Shown: positions 43,422 to 52,315, counted from the stretch's first letter. The stretch is DNA of 64,000 bases from Pseudomonas sp. PH1b (GCF_000633395.1 NZ_AYMU01000007.1:186001-250000), one strand, 5' to 3'. Translations and numbers: made by a program. The notes: a model not told the origin generated them from the letters alone.

Positions 43422-44882
43422 TTACAGCGCCGAGGCGCTGGTGGCCAGCTTGGGCTGGCGATAGAGGTCTAGCAGCACCTGGTCCAGTACCGATGAGGCA
43501 CCGAATGGCCGTGGGTCATTGAGGATCGCGACCACTGCCCAGGTATTGCCGTTGTCATCGCGGCTGTAGCCGGCAATGGCGCGGACAGTGTTCAGAGTGC
43601 CGGTCTTGATGTGCGCTTCACCCGACATGGCAGTGCGCTTCAGGCGCTTGCGCATGGTGCCGTCCATGCCGGCAATCGGCATCGAGCTGATGAACTCGGC
43701 GGCGTAGGGGCTCTTCCACGCGGCTTGCAGCAGGCCCGCCATCTCCCGGGCGCTGACCCGCTCGGCACGGGACAGGCCGGAGCCGTTCTCCATCACCAGG
43801 TGCGGCGAGGTGATGCCCTTCTTCGCCAGCCACTGGCGCACCACGCGCTGGGCCGCCTTGGCGTCGTCGCCATCGGCTTCGTTGCGGTACTTGGCCCCCA
43901 GGCTCAGGAACAACTGCTGGGCCATGGTGTTGTTACTGTACTTGTTGATGTCGCGGATGATCTCCGCCAGGTCCGGGGAGAAGGCTCGGGCCAGGACCTT
44001 GGCGTCCTTGGGCACGACCGCCAGGCGGTCCTTGCCCTGAATGCTGCCGCCCAGTTCGCTCCAGATCGCTCGCACCGCACCGGCGGTGTAGGTGGCGTGG
44101 TCCAGCAGCGACAGGTAGGTCTGGGAGCTGCAACCGTCGCCCAGCTGGCCACCGACGGTGACGATCACGCTGCCGTCGGCCTGGGTCACCGGGTTGTAGC
44201 GTACGTCGCCGGTGCATTGCTTGGTGTTGACCGCCTTGACCTGGTTGTCGATGCGGATCTTGGCGATTGGCGGTTCCACCGACACCAGCACCCGGCCGGA
44301 ATCGTTGCGAGCGACAAAGCGCAAGGCCTTGAGGTTGACCATCAGGGAGTCGGGCTTGACCAGGAACGGCTTGTTCTCGTCGTTGCCGTCGTCATTGAAT
44401 TCCGGCAGTTGCGGTTGCACGAAGAAGTTGCGGTCCAGCACCAGGTCGCCGGTGACCTGCTGCACGCCGTTGGCCCGCAGGTCGCGCATCAGCAACCAGA
44501 GCTTTTCCATGTTCAGCTTGGGGTCGCCGCCGCCCTTGAGGTACAGGTTGCCGTTGAGGATGCCGCCGCTGAGGGTGCCGTCGGTGTAGAACTCGGTCTT
44601 CCACTGATGGGTCGGGCCGAGCATTTCCAGGGCCGCGTAGGTGGTCACCAGCTTCATGGTGGAGGCCGGGTTGACCGATACGTCGGCGTTGAAGATGGTT
44701 GGGGTGCCCGGGCCATTCAGGGGAATCATCACCAGTGACAGGGCGTTGTCCGGGAGTTTGCTGGCTTTGAGGGCTTGCTGGACCTTGGGGGTCAGGGTGG
44801 TGTTGACCGGAGCCGCGGAGACGGGGAATGCCAGGGGGAGGAAAACACTGGCAAGCAGAAGAGGACGCAACGATTTGATCAT
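43422..44882 (-). CDS. dacB: D-alanyl-D-alanine carboxypeptidase/endopeptidase (PBP4)
   Basis: A 486-residue periplasmic penicillin-binding protein of the S13 family. The signal peptide MIKSLRPLLLASVFLPLAFP ends near VSAAP. The active-site motifs are SxxK (STMK at 74-77, within NPASTMKLVTTYAA), SxN (KYSNNTMAQQ) and KTG (HIKTGTLNTV). It trims or cleaves peptidoglycan cross-links; in P. aeruginosa loss of PBP4 induces AmpC. ATG 44882 is chosen because the signal peptide begins there; the upstream frame to 44975 lacks support. Confidence 0.94.
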   Translation of the reverse strand: MIKSLRPLLLASVFLPLAFPVSAAPVNTTLTPKVQQALKASKLPDNALSLVMIPLNGPGTPTIFNADVSVNPASTMKLVTTYAALEMLGPTHQWKTEFYTDGTLSGGILNGNLYLKGGGDPKLNMEKLWLLMRDLRANGVQQVTGDLVLDRNFFVQPQLPEFNDDGNDENKPFLVKPDSLMVNLKALRFVARNDSGRVLVSVEPPIAKIRIDNQVKAVNTKQCTGDVRYNPVTQADGSVIVTVGGQLGDGCSSQTYLSLLDHATYTAGAVRAIWSELGGSIQGKDRLAVVPKDAKVLARAFSPDLAEIIRDINKYSNNTMAQQLFLSLGAKYRNEADGDDAKAAQRVVRQWLAKKGITSPHLVMENGSGLSRAERVSAREMAGLLQAAWKSPYAAEFISSMPIAGMDGTMRKRLKRTAMSGEAHIKTGTLNTVRAIAGYSRDDNGNTWAVVAILNDPRPFGASSVLDQVLLDLYRQPKLATSASAL

Positions 44883-44994
44883 ATGAAATGGAACCCTGCA
44901 GTCGAGGGGAAAAAAGGCGAGGGCGTGCAGATAAAATCCCTCAGTGATCATGAAAGTGTCGGCATTATGCCCCAAGGTATAGTGGCTTGTGCCG

Positions 44995-45025
44995 TACCGC
45001 GGGCCGCCGGGGCGGTATTTTTTTT
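44995..45025 (+). terminator. Plus-strand intrinsic terminator upstream of yggL
   Basis: TACCGC (44995-45000) pairs with GCGGTA (45012-45017) and is followed by eight T (45018-45025). It faces right in the gap between divergent dacB and yggL, where no plus-strand gene ends. It may belong to a small RNA or act as a yggL leader attenuator. Confidence 0.7.
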
Positions 45026-45116
45026 ACCAATGGCAGGGTCGTATCCTCATAGAGTCAGGCAATCGCCTGGCTAAACTGGTAAAGTGCCGCCCGTTATTAC
45101 TTATGAGGATTGTTCC

Positions 45117-45461
45117 ATGGCCACTAACCGTTCCCGCCGTCTGCGCAAAAAACTCTGCGTAGATGAATTTCAGGAGCTGGGTTTTGAGCTGAACCTGGAT
45201 TTCAAAGAAGATCTGGCTGAAGAAGCTATTGACGCTTTCCTCGACGCATTCCTCAAAGAAGCGATGGAAGCCAACGGCCTGGGCTATGTAGGCGGCGACG
45301 ACTTCGGTCTGGTTTGCCTGAGCAAGCGCGGTTCCGTGAGCGAAGAGCAGCGCGCCGCTGTCGAAGCCTGGCTCAAGGCTCGCACCGAGCTGACCAGCGT
45401 TGAAGTCAGCCCGCTGCTGGACGTGTGGTACCCGGACAACGCGATCAACCCAGTCGCGTGA
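45117..45461 (+). CDS. yggL: YggL family protein (DUF469), 50S ribosome-associated
   Basis: A 114-residue acidic protein (MATNRSRRLRKKLCVDEFQE) of the YggL/DUF469 family. The E. coli homologue was reported to bind the 50S subunit. The family signature LCVDEFQELGFELNLDF and the C-terminal LDVWYPDNAINPV are conserved. ATG 45117 is preceded by GAGGAT. It is a single-gene unit with a strong terminator directly after. Confidence 0.92.
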   Translation: MATNRSRRLRKKLCVDEFQELGFELNLDFKEDLAEEAIDAFLDAFLKEAMEANGLGYVGGDDFGLVCLSKRGSVSEEQRAAVEAWLKARTELTSVEVSPLLDVWYPDNAINPVA

Positions 45462-45467
45462 TGTCAT

Positions 45468-45497
45468 GCATGAGCGGCCCGTCCGGGCCGCTCATGC
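45468..45497 (+). terminator. Hairpin after yggL
   Basis: A perfect 13-bp stem (GCATGAGCGGCCC at 45468-45480, complement at 45485-45497) with a GTCC loop, starting 6 nt after the yggL stop. It is followed by GTTGTTG, a weak U-tract. Confidence 0.7.
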
Positions 45498-45644
45498 GTT
45501 GTTGCCCCAGGGCAACCTGTCGATTTCCCCTTTCCCCTTTCCCCTGATTGCCTCTGCCACGGACCTGTTCCGGGTTTTGCCGTGGGCGTGAGCAGGCCGG
45601 CACGCCGCGCCCTGCGCTAGGCACTGGCGTGCCAGTGAAGCCCT

Positions 45645-46835
45645 TCAGGCGTTGCGCCAGTTCAGAATCATCAAGGTCACCACCCCGGCCACGATTCCCC
45701 AGAACGCCGAGCCGATGGAGAACAGCGTCAGCCCCGACGCCGTGACCATGAAGGTGATCAGCGCGGCCTCGCGTTCCTTCACTTCGCTCATCGCGATGCT
45801 CAGGCCATTGATGATCGAGCCGAACAGCGCCAGAGCGGCAATGGACAGCACCAGTTCCTTGGGCAGTGCCGCGAACAGCGCGGCCAGGGTGGCACCGAAG
45901 ACCCCGGCGATGCCGTAGAAGATTCCGCACCACACGGCGGCGGTGTAGCGTTTGCCGTGATCCTCATGGGCATGGGGCCCGGTACAGATTGCCGCGCTGA
46001 TGGCCGCCAGGTTGATGCCATGGGAGCCGAACGGCGCCAGCAGCAGAGAGGCCAGGCCCGTGGCGGTGATCAATGGCGAAGCCGGGACGTTGTAGCCGTC
46101 GGCCCGCAGCACTGCAATCCCGGGCATGTTCTGCGAGGTCATGGCCACCACGAACAGCGGAATGCCGATGCTGATGGTGGCTGCCAGGGAAAAGTGCGGA
46201 GTGGTCCAGACAGGCGTCGCGACCTCCAGGTGGAAGCCGCTGAAGTCCAGCAGGCCCATCACTCCGGAAAGGGCGGTGCCGATCAGCAAGGCGGCCAGGA
46301 CCGCATAGCGGGGCGACAGGCGCTTGACCACCAGGTAGGTGACGAACATGCCCAGGACCAGCCCGGTGCGATGTTGGGCGGCGACGAAGATTTCACTGCC
46401 GATCTTGAACAGGATCCCCGCCAGCAAGGCCGCAGCCAGGGAAGCCGGGATCTTTTTCACCAGGCGTTCGAAGCTGCCGGTGAGCCCGCAGATCGTCACC
46501 AGCACGGCGCAGGTGATATAGGCGCCGATGGCTTCGCCGTAGGTCACGCCGGACAGGCTGGTGATCAGCAGGGCTGCGCCAGGTGTCGACCAGGCGATGG
46601 TGATGGGGGTGCGATAACGCAGGGACAGGCCGATGCTGCACACGGCCATGCCGATGGAGATGGCCCAGATCCACGAGGAAATCTGTCCGCTGGTCAGGCC
46701 GGCAGCTTGTCCGGCCTGGAACATCAGCACCAGGGAACTGGTATAGCCGGTCATCATGGCGATGAAGCCGGCCACGATGGCTGAGGGCGAAGTGTCGGCC
46801 AGGGGGCGTAACTGCGCGGGAGTGGCATCGGACAT
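45645..46835 (-). CDS. benE: BenE family benzoate/H+ symporter-like transporter
   Basis: A 396-residue membrane protein with 11-12 hydrophobic helices of the BenE family (AIVAGFIAMMTGYTSSLVLMF; ISIGIPLFVVAMTSQNMPGI; GGL-like GSHGINLAAISAAICTGPHA). The best-known member transports benzoate with protons. No benzoate-degradation gene is nearby; neighbours concern purines and regulators, so the substrate may differ. BenE is distantly related to nucleobase transporters. The ATG at 46835 follows GGAACAGCCGTA. Confidence 0.85.
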   Translation of the reverse strand: MSDATPAQLRPLADTSPSAIVAGFIAMMTGYTSSLVLMFQAGQAAGLTSGQISSWIWAISIGMAVCSIGLSLRYRTPITIAWSTPGAALLITSLSGVTYGEAIGAYITCAVLVTICGLTGSFERLVKKIPASLAAALLAGILFKIGSEIFVAAQHRTGLVLGMFVTYLVVKRLSPRYAVLAALLIGTALSGVMGLLDFSGFHLEVATPVWTTPHFSLAATISIGIPLFVVAMTSQNMPGIAVLRADGYNVPASPLITATGLASLLLAPFGSHGINLAAISAAICTGPHAHEDHGKRYTAAVWCGIFYGIAGVFGATLAALFAALPKELVLSIAALALFGSIINGLSIAMSEVKEREAALITFMVTASGLTLFSIGSAFWGIVAGVVTLMILNWRNA

Positions 46836-47154
46836 TACGGCTGTTCCTTGTTCTTGAAAGACCCAAACAACCCCATCCAGCCCGCATCGCTCGAGTGCTG
46901 CTCGAGCAATGGGCCGGCAATGGGGTTCAAGGGCGAAGCCTAAACTTAAAAGTAACTTTGCATTGCAATACAGCCGTGGCTACAAATAGCCGTACAGTCG
47001 CTGAACGCGTTATGCCACGGGCAACACTTTTTACTAATGATCCCCATGGGTTGTGTACAATGTGCCCTTGATTTAACGCGATACTTGCCAGCGACCCACC
47101 GTGGCGTATTAAAGTCACGCTGACATCGCCGCAGTCCTCCCGACCCGAGTGCCC
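46836..47154. other. Intergenic region between benE and the GntR gene
   Basis: 319 bp, AT-rich from 46940. It contains the palindrome TTGCA-T-TGCAA (46958-46968) and TTGTGTACAA (47051-47060), a TTGT-N2-ACAA site of GntR type. It must hold the divergent promoters of benE and the regulator. No small gene is convincing. Confidence 0.55.
47051..47060. promoter_or_regulatory. Putative GntR operator TTGTGTACAA
   Basis: Inverted arms TTGT and ACAA about a GT centre, 95 bp before the GntR start. The related TGTATACA palindrome lies after the same gene at 48052-48059, so both may be sites of this regulator. Confidence 0.45.
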
Positions 47155-47919
47155 ATGAACGAACAGTTGCAACCTCTCAAGAAACAACCGCGAGCAGGCA
47201 AAGCCGGTCGCAGCGGAACCCAGGACGATATTGTCTATGCGCACATCTTCGAGGCCATCCTCGAGCAGCGCCTGGCGCCCGGCACCAAGTTGAGTGAAGA
47301 GGCGCTAGGGGAAATATTCGGAGTCAGCCGGACCATCATCCGCCGCGCTCTGTCACGTCTGGCCCACGAAGGCGTGGTGCTGTTGCGCCCCAACCGCGGT
47401 GCCGTAGTGGCCAGCCCGAGCGTGGAGGAAGCCCGACAAGTGTTTCTCGCCCGCCGCCTGGTGGAGCGCGCCATCACTGAATTGGCGGTACAGCACGCCA
47501 CGGCCGAGCAATTGCTGGAACTGCGGCAGATGGTCAATGAAGAGCGCGACAGCTTTTCCCGCGGTGATCGTGGCGCGGGCATCCGCCTGTCCGGCGAGTT
47601 CCACCTGAAGCTCGCGGAGGCGGCGAAGAATGCGCCGTTGATCAGCTTCCAGCGCAGCCTGGTGTCCCAGACCTCGCTGATCATCGCCCAGTACGAGAGC
47701 GGCAACCGTTCCCACTGTTCCTACGATGAGCACACCCAGTTGATCGATGCCATTGAGGCCCGGGATGGCGAGCTCGCGGTGAACCTGATGATGCATCACA
47801 TGGATCACATCGACAGCAAGCTCAACCTCGACGAGGAAAGTGCCTCGGACGATCTGCATGCGGTGTTCTCGCACCTGCTGCAGACCAAGAAGCCGGGACG
47901 GCCGACCGCCAAGCTCTAA
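47155..47919 (+). CDS. GntR family (FCD) regulator
   Basis: A 254-residue protein. The winged helix is at about 25-95 (GTKLSEEALGEIFGVSRTII, RRALSRLAHEGVVLLRPNRG), and an FCD effector domain at about 100-235 carries the typical His/Asn residues (GEFHLKLAEAAKN, EHTQLIDAIEARDGELA, MMHHMDHID). It is divergent from benE and upstream of purine genes. The purine pathway or BenE transporter are possible targets. ATG 47155 is used; a GTG at 47149 is also possible, and neither has a strong ribosome-binding site. Confidence 0.87.
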   Translation: MNEQLQPLKKQPRAGKAGRSGTQDDIVYAHIFEAILEQRLAPGTKLSEEALGEIFGVSRTIIRRALSRLAHEGVVLLRPNRGAVVASPSVEEARQVFLARRLVERAITELAVQHATAEQLLELRQMVNEERDSFSRGDRGAGIRLSGEFHLKLAEAAKNAPLISFQRSLVSQTSLIIAQYESGNRSHCSYDEHTQLIDAIEARDGELAVNLMMHHMDHIDSKLNLDEESASDDLHAVFSHLLQTKKPGRPTAKL

Positions 47920-47960
47920 GAGGCAGGTGGCAAGCGCCGAGCTTGCAGCGTGAAACTCCC

Positions 47961-47999
47961 CAATCCCCCACCTCGTGTATTGCACGAGGTGGGGGATTG
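47961..47999 (+). terminator. Terminator after the GntR gene
   Basis: A perfect 17-bp stem starting CAATCCCCCACCTCGTG (47961-47977), loop TATTG, complement 47983-47999, followed by TTGTTTTGG. One of the strongest hairpins in the window. Confidence 0.88.
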
Positions 48000-48051
48000 T
48001 TGTTTTGGCGGAGTAGCTGCTCGATAGATTGTTGCGATTTTTTGCATTGAT

Positions 48052-48059
48052 TGTATACA
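48052..48059. promoter_or_regulatory. TGTATACA palindrome before the LysR gene
   Basis: TGTATACA within GATTGTATACAGTG, 77 bp before the LysR start. It is similar to TTGTGTACAA at 47051-47060 and suggests control of the LysR gene by the preceding GntR protein. Confidence 0.4.
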
Positions 48060-48135
48060 GTGCTGGTTCCGAGGCGTCTGGCAAGGGCTTGGCCCGCGAC
48101 GGCCCGCCTCTCGCCCTGCGAAAGGAGCCCGCGGC

Positions 48136-49086
48136 ATGAGCGGCAGAACGCTACGTATTCATTCCTCCGCCATTCACTATTTCGACATGGTTCGGCGTTG
48201 CCATTCGATCCGTGAGGCGGCCCGGCGCTTGAATGTCGCATCCTCGGCGGTGAACCGGCAGATTCTCAAGATCGAGGACGAAATCGGTGCGCCGCTGTTC
48301 GAGCGCCTGCCCGGTGGGCTGCGCCTGACCATGGCCGGGGAAATTCTCAGTCGTCACGTCAGCCTGGTGTTGCAGGACCTGGAGCGAGTTCGCCTGGAGT
48401 TCGATGCATTGCGGGGCTTGAAGAGCGGGCATGTGGAGATCGCCACCGTCGAGGGCGCCACGGTGGACCTGCTGCCCACGGTGCTCAAGCGCATGCGTGA
48501 TCACTACCCGCAGGTGACCATCGGTGTCACGGTGCAGGGTTCGCAATCGATCCCCCATGCCCTGATCAACAGCCGCGCCGACCTCGGGCTGGCCTTTGCC
48601 CTGCCCAGGGCGCCGGAGATTCGCCCTCTGAGCGTCGGGCATTTTCGCCTTGGCGCGCTGGTCAGCCCCGATCACCCCCTGGCCGAGCGGGGCAGCGTCA
48701 ATTTTGCCACCTGCGCCGAACACGGGCTGATCCTGGCCAAAAGCGAGCTGTCGATCCACCACCTGCTGGCGCCATTGCACAAGCGCCTCGGGGGGCCGGA
48801 CAAACCGGCGTTGCAGAGCAACTCCCTGGAGCTGGCGCGGCAGATGGCCCGGCACAACATGGGGGTGGCTTTCCAGACTCGGGTCGGGGTCGAGGCGGAC
48901 CTGGACAAGGGCGAGCTGGTGCACATCCCCCTGAGTGACCAGGGCGGTATCTACAGTGACCTGGGGCTGTATGCCCGCAGCGGCCGTGACCTGCCCAGTG
49001 CGGTCGAAGCCCTGGCGCATTTGCTCGGCGAGGAGATCGCCCTGCGTGAGCGGGCCGAGCGCATCTTCGGCCAGCCGGTGCTCTGA
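48136..49086 (+). CDS. LysR family transcriptional regulator
   Basis: A 316-residue LysR protein. The helix-turn-helix is at about 12-70 (AIHYFDMVRRCHSIREAARR, LNVASSAVNRQILKIEDEIG), and the two-lobed effector domain at about 95-300 (GHVEIATVEGATVDLLPTVL; NSRADLGLAFALPRAPE). An N-terminal extension (SGRTLRIHSSA) precedes the HTH. The ligand is unknown. It is followed by a Tsx-like outer-membrane gene 148 bp downstream, a possible target. Confidence 0.88.
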   Translation: MSGRTLRIHSSAIHYFDMVRRCHSIREAARRLNVASSAVNRQILKIEDEIGAPLFERLPGGLRLTMAGEILSRHVSLVLQDLERVRLEFDALRGLKSGHVEIATVEGATVDLLPTVLKRMRDHYPQVTIGVTVQGSQSIPHALINSRADLGLAFALPRAPEIRPLSVGHFRLGALVSPDHPLAERGSVNFATCAEHGLILAKSELSIHHLLAPLHKRLGGPDKPALQSNSLELARQMARHNMGVAFQTRVGVEADLDKGELVHIPLSDQGGIYSDLGLYARSGRDLPSAVEALAHLLGEEIALRERAERIFGQPVL

Positions 49087-49234
49087 GCCGGGCGTTGCTG
49101 GCCGGTGTTGCCATTTTGGCAGCGCACTGGTCGATATTCTGTTCTTTGGGCTCCACAGGCCTTGTGCCGATACTGCGACCGGTCGGCAGCCAGCGAAGCT
49201 GCCATAAGCCACACCGCCACAGGACATAATAAAA

Positions 49235-50068
49235 ATGAAAAAGGCACTACAAGGCGCAACGCTGCTGATGACATTGGTCGGGGCAGGGGAAGCGGCCGCC
49301 GTGGAGTGGATGAACAACAGCGTCGGCTTTCGGTACGGCAAGGAGTTCACCAACCCGAACAACCCGCACTACATCAGCAAGCGCATTTACAGCTTCACCC
49401 ACGCCAGTGGGTACCAGTACGGCAGCAACTATCTGCATCTGGACGTGCTGCTCTCCGACAACGACGACCCGCGCAAGGGCACCAACAAGGGCAGCAGCGA
49501 AGTCTACGGTGTCTACCGTCACCAACTCTTCGCTTCTCGGGTACTGGATACGCCCCTGGGCACCGGCCTGGTCAAGGACTATGCCCTGACCCTCGGCTTT
49601 GATGCCAGCCGCAACAACAACCTGGGTTCGGCCAAGAAGCGCGCCCTGGTCTTCGGCCCGACCCTGAAGTTCAACACCGTCGGCGTGCTCGACCTGAGCC
49701 TGTTGTACTACAAGGAAAACAACCATTCCGGAATACCCGGGGCGAAAGACCCGGATCACACCTTCGACGACACTTACCTGCTCAACCTGGCCTGGATGCG
49801 GCCGTTCGAGGTCGGCAGCCACGCTGCCAAGTTCCAGGGGTTCGTCAACTACACCGGGGAAAAGGGCCACGACTACAACTACCGTGACACCGCTCCGGAA
49901 ACCCTGATGCGCACTTCGTTGATGGTTGCGGTGATGCCGGGCAAGAACATCAAGCCCAACCTCTACCTTGGGGTCGGCTACGAGTACTGGCACAACAAGT
50001 TCGGGGTGGATGGTGGGCGGGGTACACGTACCTCGACGCCAACCCTGAACATGGAAGTGACCTTCTAG
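49235..50068 (+). CDS. Outer-membrane channel, Tsx/OmpK nucleoside-channel-like
   Basis: A 277-residue protein with a signal peptide (MKKALQGATLLMTLVGAGEA, cleaved near AAA) and a mature part rich in alternating aromatic/polar beta strands, ending in Phe (NMEVTF) as usual for outer-membrane proteins. WMNNSVGFRYGKEFTNP and KFQGFVNYTGEKGHDYN resemble the Tsx/OmpK family of nucleoside channels. Its place before guaD and xdh suggests uptake of purines or nucleosides. Alternative: an uncharacterised outer-envelope protein. Confidence 0.78.
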   Translation: MKKALQGATLLMTLVGAGEAAAVEWMNNSVGFRYGKEFTNPNNPHYISKRIYSFTHASGYQYGSNYLHLDVLLSDNDDPRKGTNKGSSEVYGVYRHQLFASRVLDTPLGTGLVKDYALTLGFDASRNNNLGSAKKRALVFGPTLKFNTVGVLDLSLLYYKENNHSGIPGAKDPDHTFDDTYLLNLAWMRPFEVGSHAAKFQGFVNYTGEKGHDYNYRDTAPETLMRTSLMVAVMPGKNIKPNLYLGVGYEYWHNKFGVDGGRGTRTSTPTLNMEVTF

Positions 50069-50096
50069 GTTCCGCTCTCCTGGCGCAGGCATAAAA

Positions 50097-50128
50097 AATC
50101 CCCCGCACGGCCAACCGAGCGGGGGATT
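50097..50128. terminator. Terminator between the porin gene and guaD
   Basis: AATCCCCCGC (50097-50106) pairs with GCGGGGGATT (50119-50128), with six A before and TCTTCATTTT after, so it can serve both convergent genes. Confidence 0.85.
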
Positions 50129-50143
50129 CTTCATTTTCGGCGG

Positions 50144-51448
50144 TTAGCGCTGGTGCACTGACTGGCCGGCGGCAAAGGTCTGCAGCACGGTGCGGTCATC
50201 GCCCAGGGTCATCAGCACGAACAGGGTTTCGGCGATGCTGTTGGCCTGCTTCAGGCGGTAGCTGAGCAGCGGTGTGGCGTTGTAGTCGAGGATCAGGAAG
50301 TCGGCATCGGTACCGGGGTGCAAGGTGCCGATCCGCTCTTCCAGGCGCAGGGCCCGGGCGCCACCGAGGGTTGCCAGGTACAGCGACTTGAACGGGCTCA
50401 GGCGCGCGCCCTGCAGTTGCATGACCTTGTAGGCCTCATTCAGGGTTTGCAGCAGCGAGAAGCTGGTACCGCCGCCGACGTCGGTGCCCAGGCCGACATT
50501 GAGCTGGTGTTTTTCCGCCATCGGCAGGTTGAACAGGCCACTGCCGAGGAACAGGTTCGAGGTTGGGCAGAAGGCCACGGCGGAACCGGTTTCTGCCAGT
50601 CGTGCGCATTCGTCGTCGCACAGGTGCACGCCGTGGGCGAACACCGAGCGCTCACCGAGCAATTGGTAATGATCGTAGACGTCCAGGTAGCCCTTGCGCT
50701 CCGGGAACAGCTCCTTGACCCACTCGATCTCCTGCAGGTTCTCGCTGATGTGAGTCTGCATGTAGAGGTCGGGGTACTCGGTCAGCAGTTTGCCGGCCAG
50801 GGTCAGTTGCTCGGGGGTGCTGGTGGGCGCGAAGCGCGGGGTCACGGCGTAGTGCAGGCGGCCCTTGCCGTGCCAGCGCTCGATCAGCGCCTTGCTTTGC
50901 TGGTAGCCGGATTCGGCGGTATCGGTCAGGTAGTCCGGAGCGTTGCGGTCCATCATCACCTTGCCGGCGATCATCCGCAGGTCGAGTTTCTCGGCGGCTT
51001 CGAAGAAGGCCTCGACCGACTGCGGGTGCACGCTGCCGAACACCAGGGCGGTGGTGGTGCCGTTGCGCAGCAGTTCCTTGATGAAGATATCGGCCACTTC
51101 GGTGGCGTGGGCCCGGTCGGCGAACTGGCTTTCGCAGGGGAAGGTGTAGGTGTTCAGCCAGTCCAGCAACTGCTCGCCATAGGCGCCGACCATGCCGGTC
51201 TGGGGCAGGTGGATGTGGGTGTCGATGAAGCCCGGGGTGATCAGGGCATCCGGGTAGTGGTGGATCTGCACATCGGCGGGCAGGCTGGCGAGCAGCTCGC
51301 TGGCGTGGCCGAGCGCGCTGATCCGGCCGTTCTCGACCACCAGCAGGCCGTCCTCGAAATACTCATAGGAGGCTTCGATCCCGACTTCGGCGGGGTCGGC
51401 GATGCTATGCAGGATGGCGGCACGGTAGGCGTTGCGAGTCTGGGGCAT
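50144..51448 (-). CDS. guaD: Guanine deaminase
   Basis: A 434-residue amidohydrolase converting guanine to xanthine and ammonia. Metal ligands are in TPGFIDTHIHLPQTGMVGAY (HxH), and substrate-pocket residues in GEQLLDWLNTYTFPCE. Other ligands are in MQTHISEN, SVFAHGVHLCDDE and GLGTDVGGGTSFSLLQT. It lies upstream of xdhC's 3' end in transcription order xdhA-xdhB-xdhC-guaD, 24 bp after xdhC. It feeds xanthine into xanthine dehydrogenase. Confidence 0.95.
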   Translation of the reverse strand: MPQTRNAYRAAILHSIADPAEVGIEASYEYFEDGLLVVENGRISALGHASELLASLPADVQIHHYPDALITPGFIDTHIHLPQTGMVGAYGEQLLDWLNTYTFPCESQFADRAHATEVADIFIKELLRNGTTTALVFGSVHPQSVEAFFEAAEKLDLRMIAGKVMMDRNAPDYLTDTAESGYQQSKALIERWHGKGRLHYAVTPRFAPTSTPEQLTLAGKLLTEYPDLYMQTHISENLQEIEWVKELFPERKGYLDVYDHYQLLGERSVFAHGVHLCDDECARLAETGSAVAFCPTSNLFLGSGLFNLPMAEKHQLNVGLGTDVGGGTSFSLLQTLNEAYKVMQLQGARLSPFKSLYLATLGGARALRLEERIGTLHPGTDADFLILDYNATPLLSYRLKQANSIAETLFVLMTLGDDRTVLQTFAAGQSVHQR

Positions 51449-51472
51449 GAAGGTATCTCAGTGTGTGGCGTA

Positions 51473-52315
51473 TTAGTTCGCAACCTGGCTGCGGCGCGAG
51501 GCCGGCAGCAGTTTGGCAATGGGTTCGGCGCCGACGCTGGGCTGGCCGAAATGGGCGTTATAGGTGGCGATGATCTCGCCGGCAATGGAGATGGCGATTT
51601 CCACCGGCAACTTGCCTTTGACTTCGCCAAGCCCCATCGGGCAACGCATGCGCTGCAAGGTGCCGGCATCGAAGCCGCGGTCGCGCAGGCGGTGCTCGAA
51701 CTTGACCCGCTTGGTCTTCGAGCCGATCAGGCCGAAATAGGCGAAATCGTTGCGCTTGAGCAGGGCCGCAGTCAACTCCAGGTCCAGTTGGTGATTATGG
51801 GTCATGACGATGCAGTAGCTGCCAGGGGGCAGGTGGTCGATTTCGTCCACCGGTTCTTCGCTGACGATCTTGCGCACGCCCTGGGGGATCTGCTCGGGAA
51901 ATTCCTGCTCCCGGGAGTCGATCCAGCGTACCCGGCAGGGCAGGCTGGCCAGCAGCGGGACCAGGGCCCGGCCGACGTGGCCGGCACCGAACACGGCAAT
52001 CTGCGCCTGCACCTGGCCCATGGGTTCGAACAGCAGCACCGTGGCCCCGCCGCAGCACTGGCCGAGGCTGGCGCCGAGGCTGAAGCGCTCCAGGTGAGTG
52101 GCCTGCTTGCCGGCGGCGAGCATGTCCCGGGCGATCTGCATGGCCTTGTATTCCAGGTGGCCGCCACCAATGGTGTCGAAGGCCTGGCTGGCGCTGACCA
52201 CCATTTTCGAGCCGGCATTGCGCGGCGTCGAGCCGAGCTCCTCGATGATGGTCACCAGCACGCAGGGTTCACCCTGGGTCTGCAGGTCGGCGAGGGCGCT
52301 GATCCAGTTGTACAT
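51473..52315 (-). CDS. xdhC: Xanthine dehydrogenase accessory protein XdhC
   Basis: A 280-residue chaperone that binds molybdenum cofactor, promotes its sulfuration and inserts it into XdhB. The XdhC/CoxI domain starts MYNWISALADLQTQGEPCVL; GQCCGGATVLLFEP is the Cys-containing cofactor-binding stretch; a Rossmann fold follows (IAVFGAGHVGRALVPLLASL). ATG 52315 has GAGGTG five bases upstream; a GTG two codons earlier is possible. It is separated from xdhB by an 85-bp gap with a REP pair. Confidence 0.93.
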   Translation of the reverse strand: MYNWISALADLQTQGEPCVLVTIIEELGSTPRNAGSKMVVSASQAFDTIGGGHLEYKAMQIARDMLAAGKQATHLERFSLGASLGQCCGGATVLLFEPMGQVQAQIAVFGAGHVGRALVPLLASLPCRVRWIDSREQEFPEQIPQGVRKIVSEEPVDEIDHLPPGSYCIVMTHNHQLDLELTAALLKRNDFAYFGLIGSKTKRVKFEHRLRDRGFDAGTLQRMRCPMGLGEVKGKLPVEIAISIAGEIIATYNAHFGQPSVGAEPIAKLLPASRRSQVAN

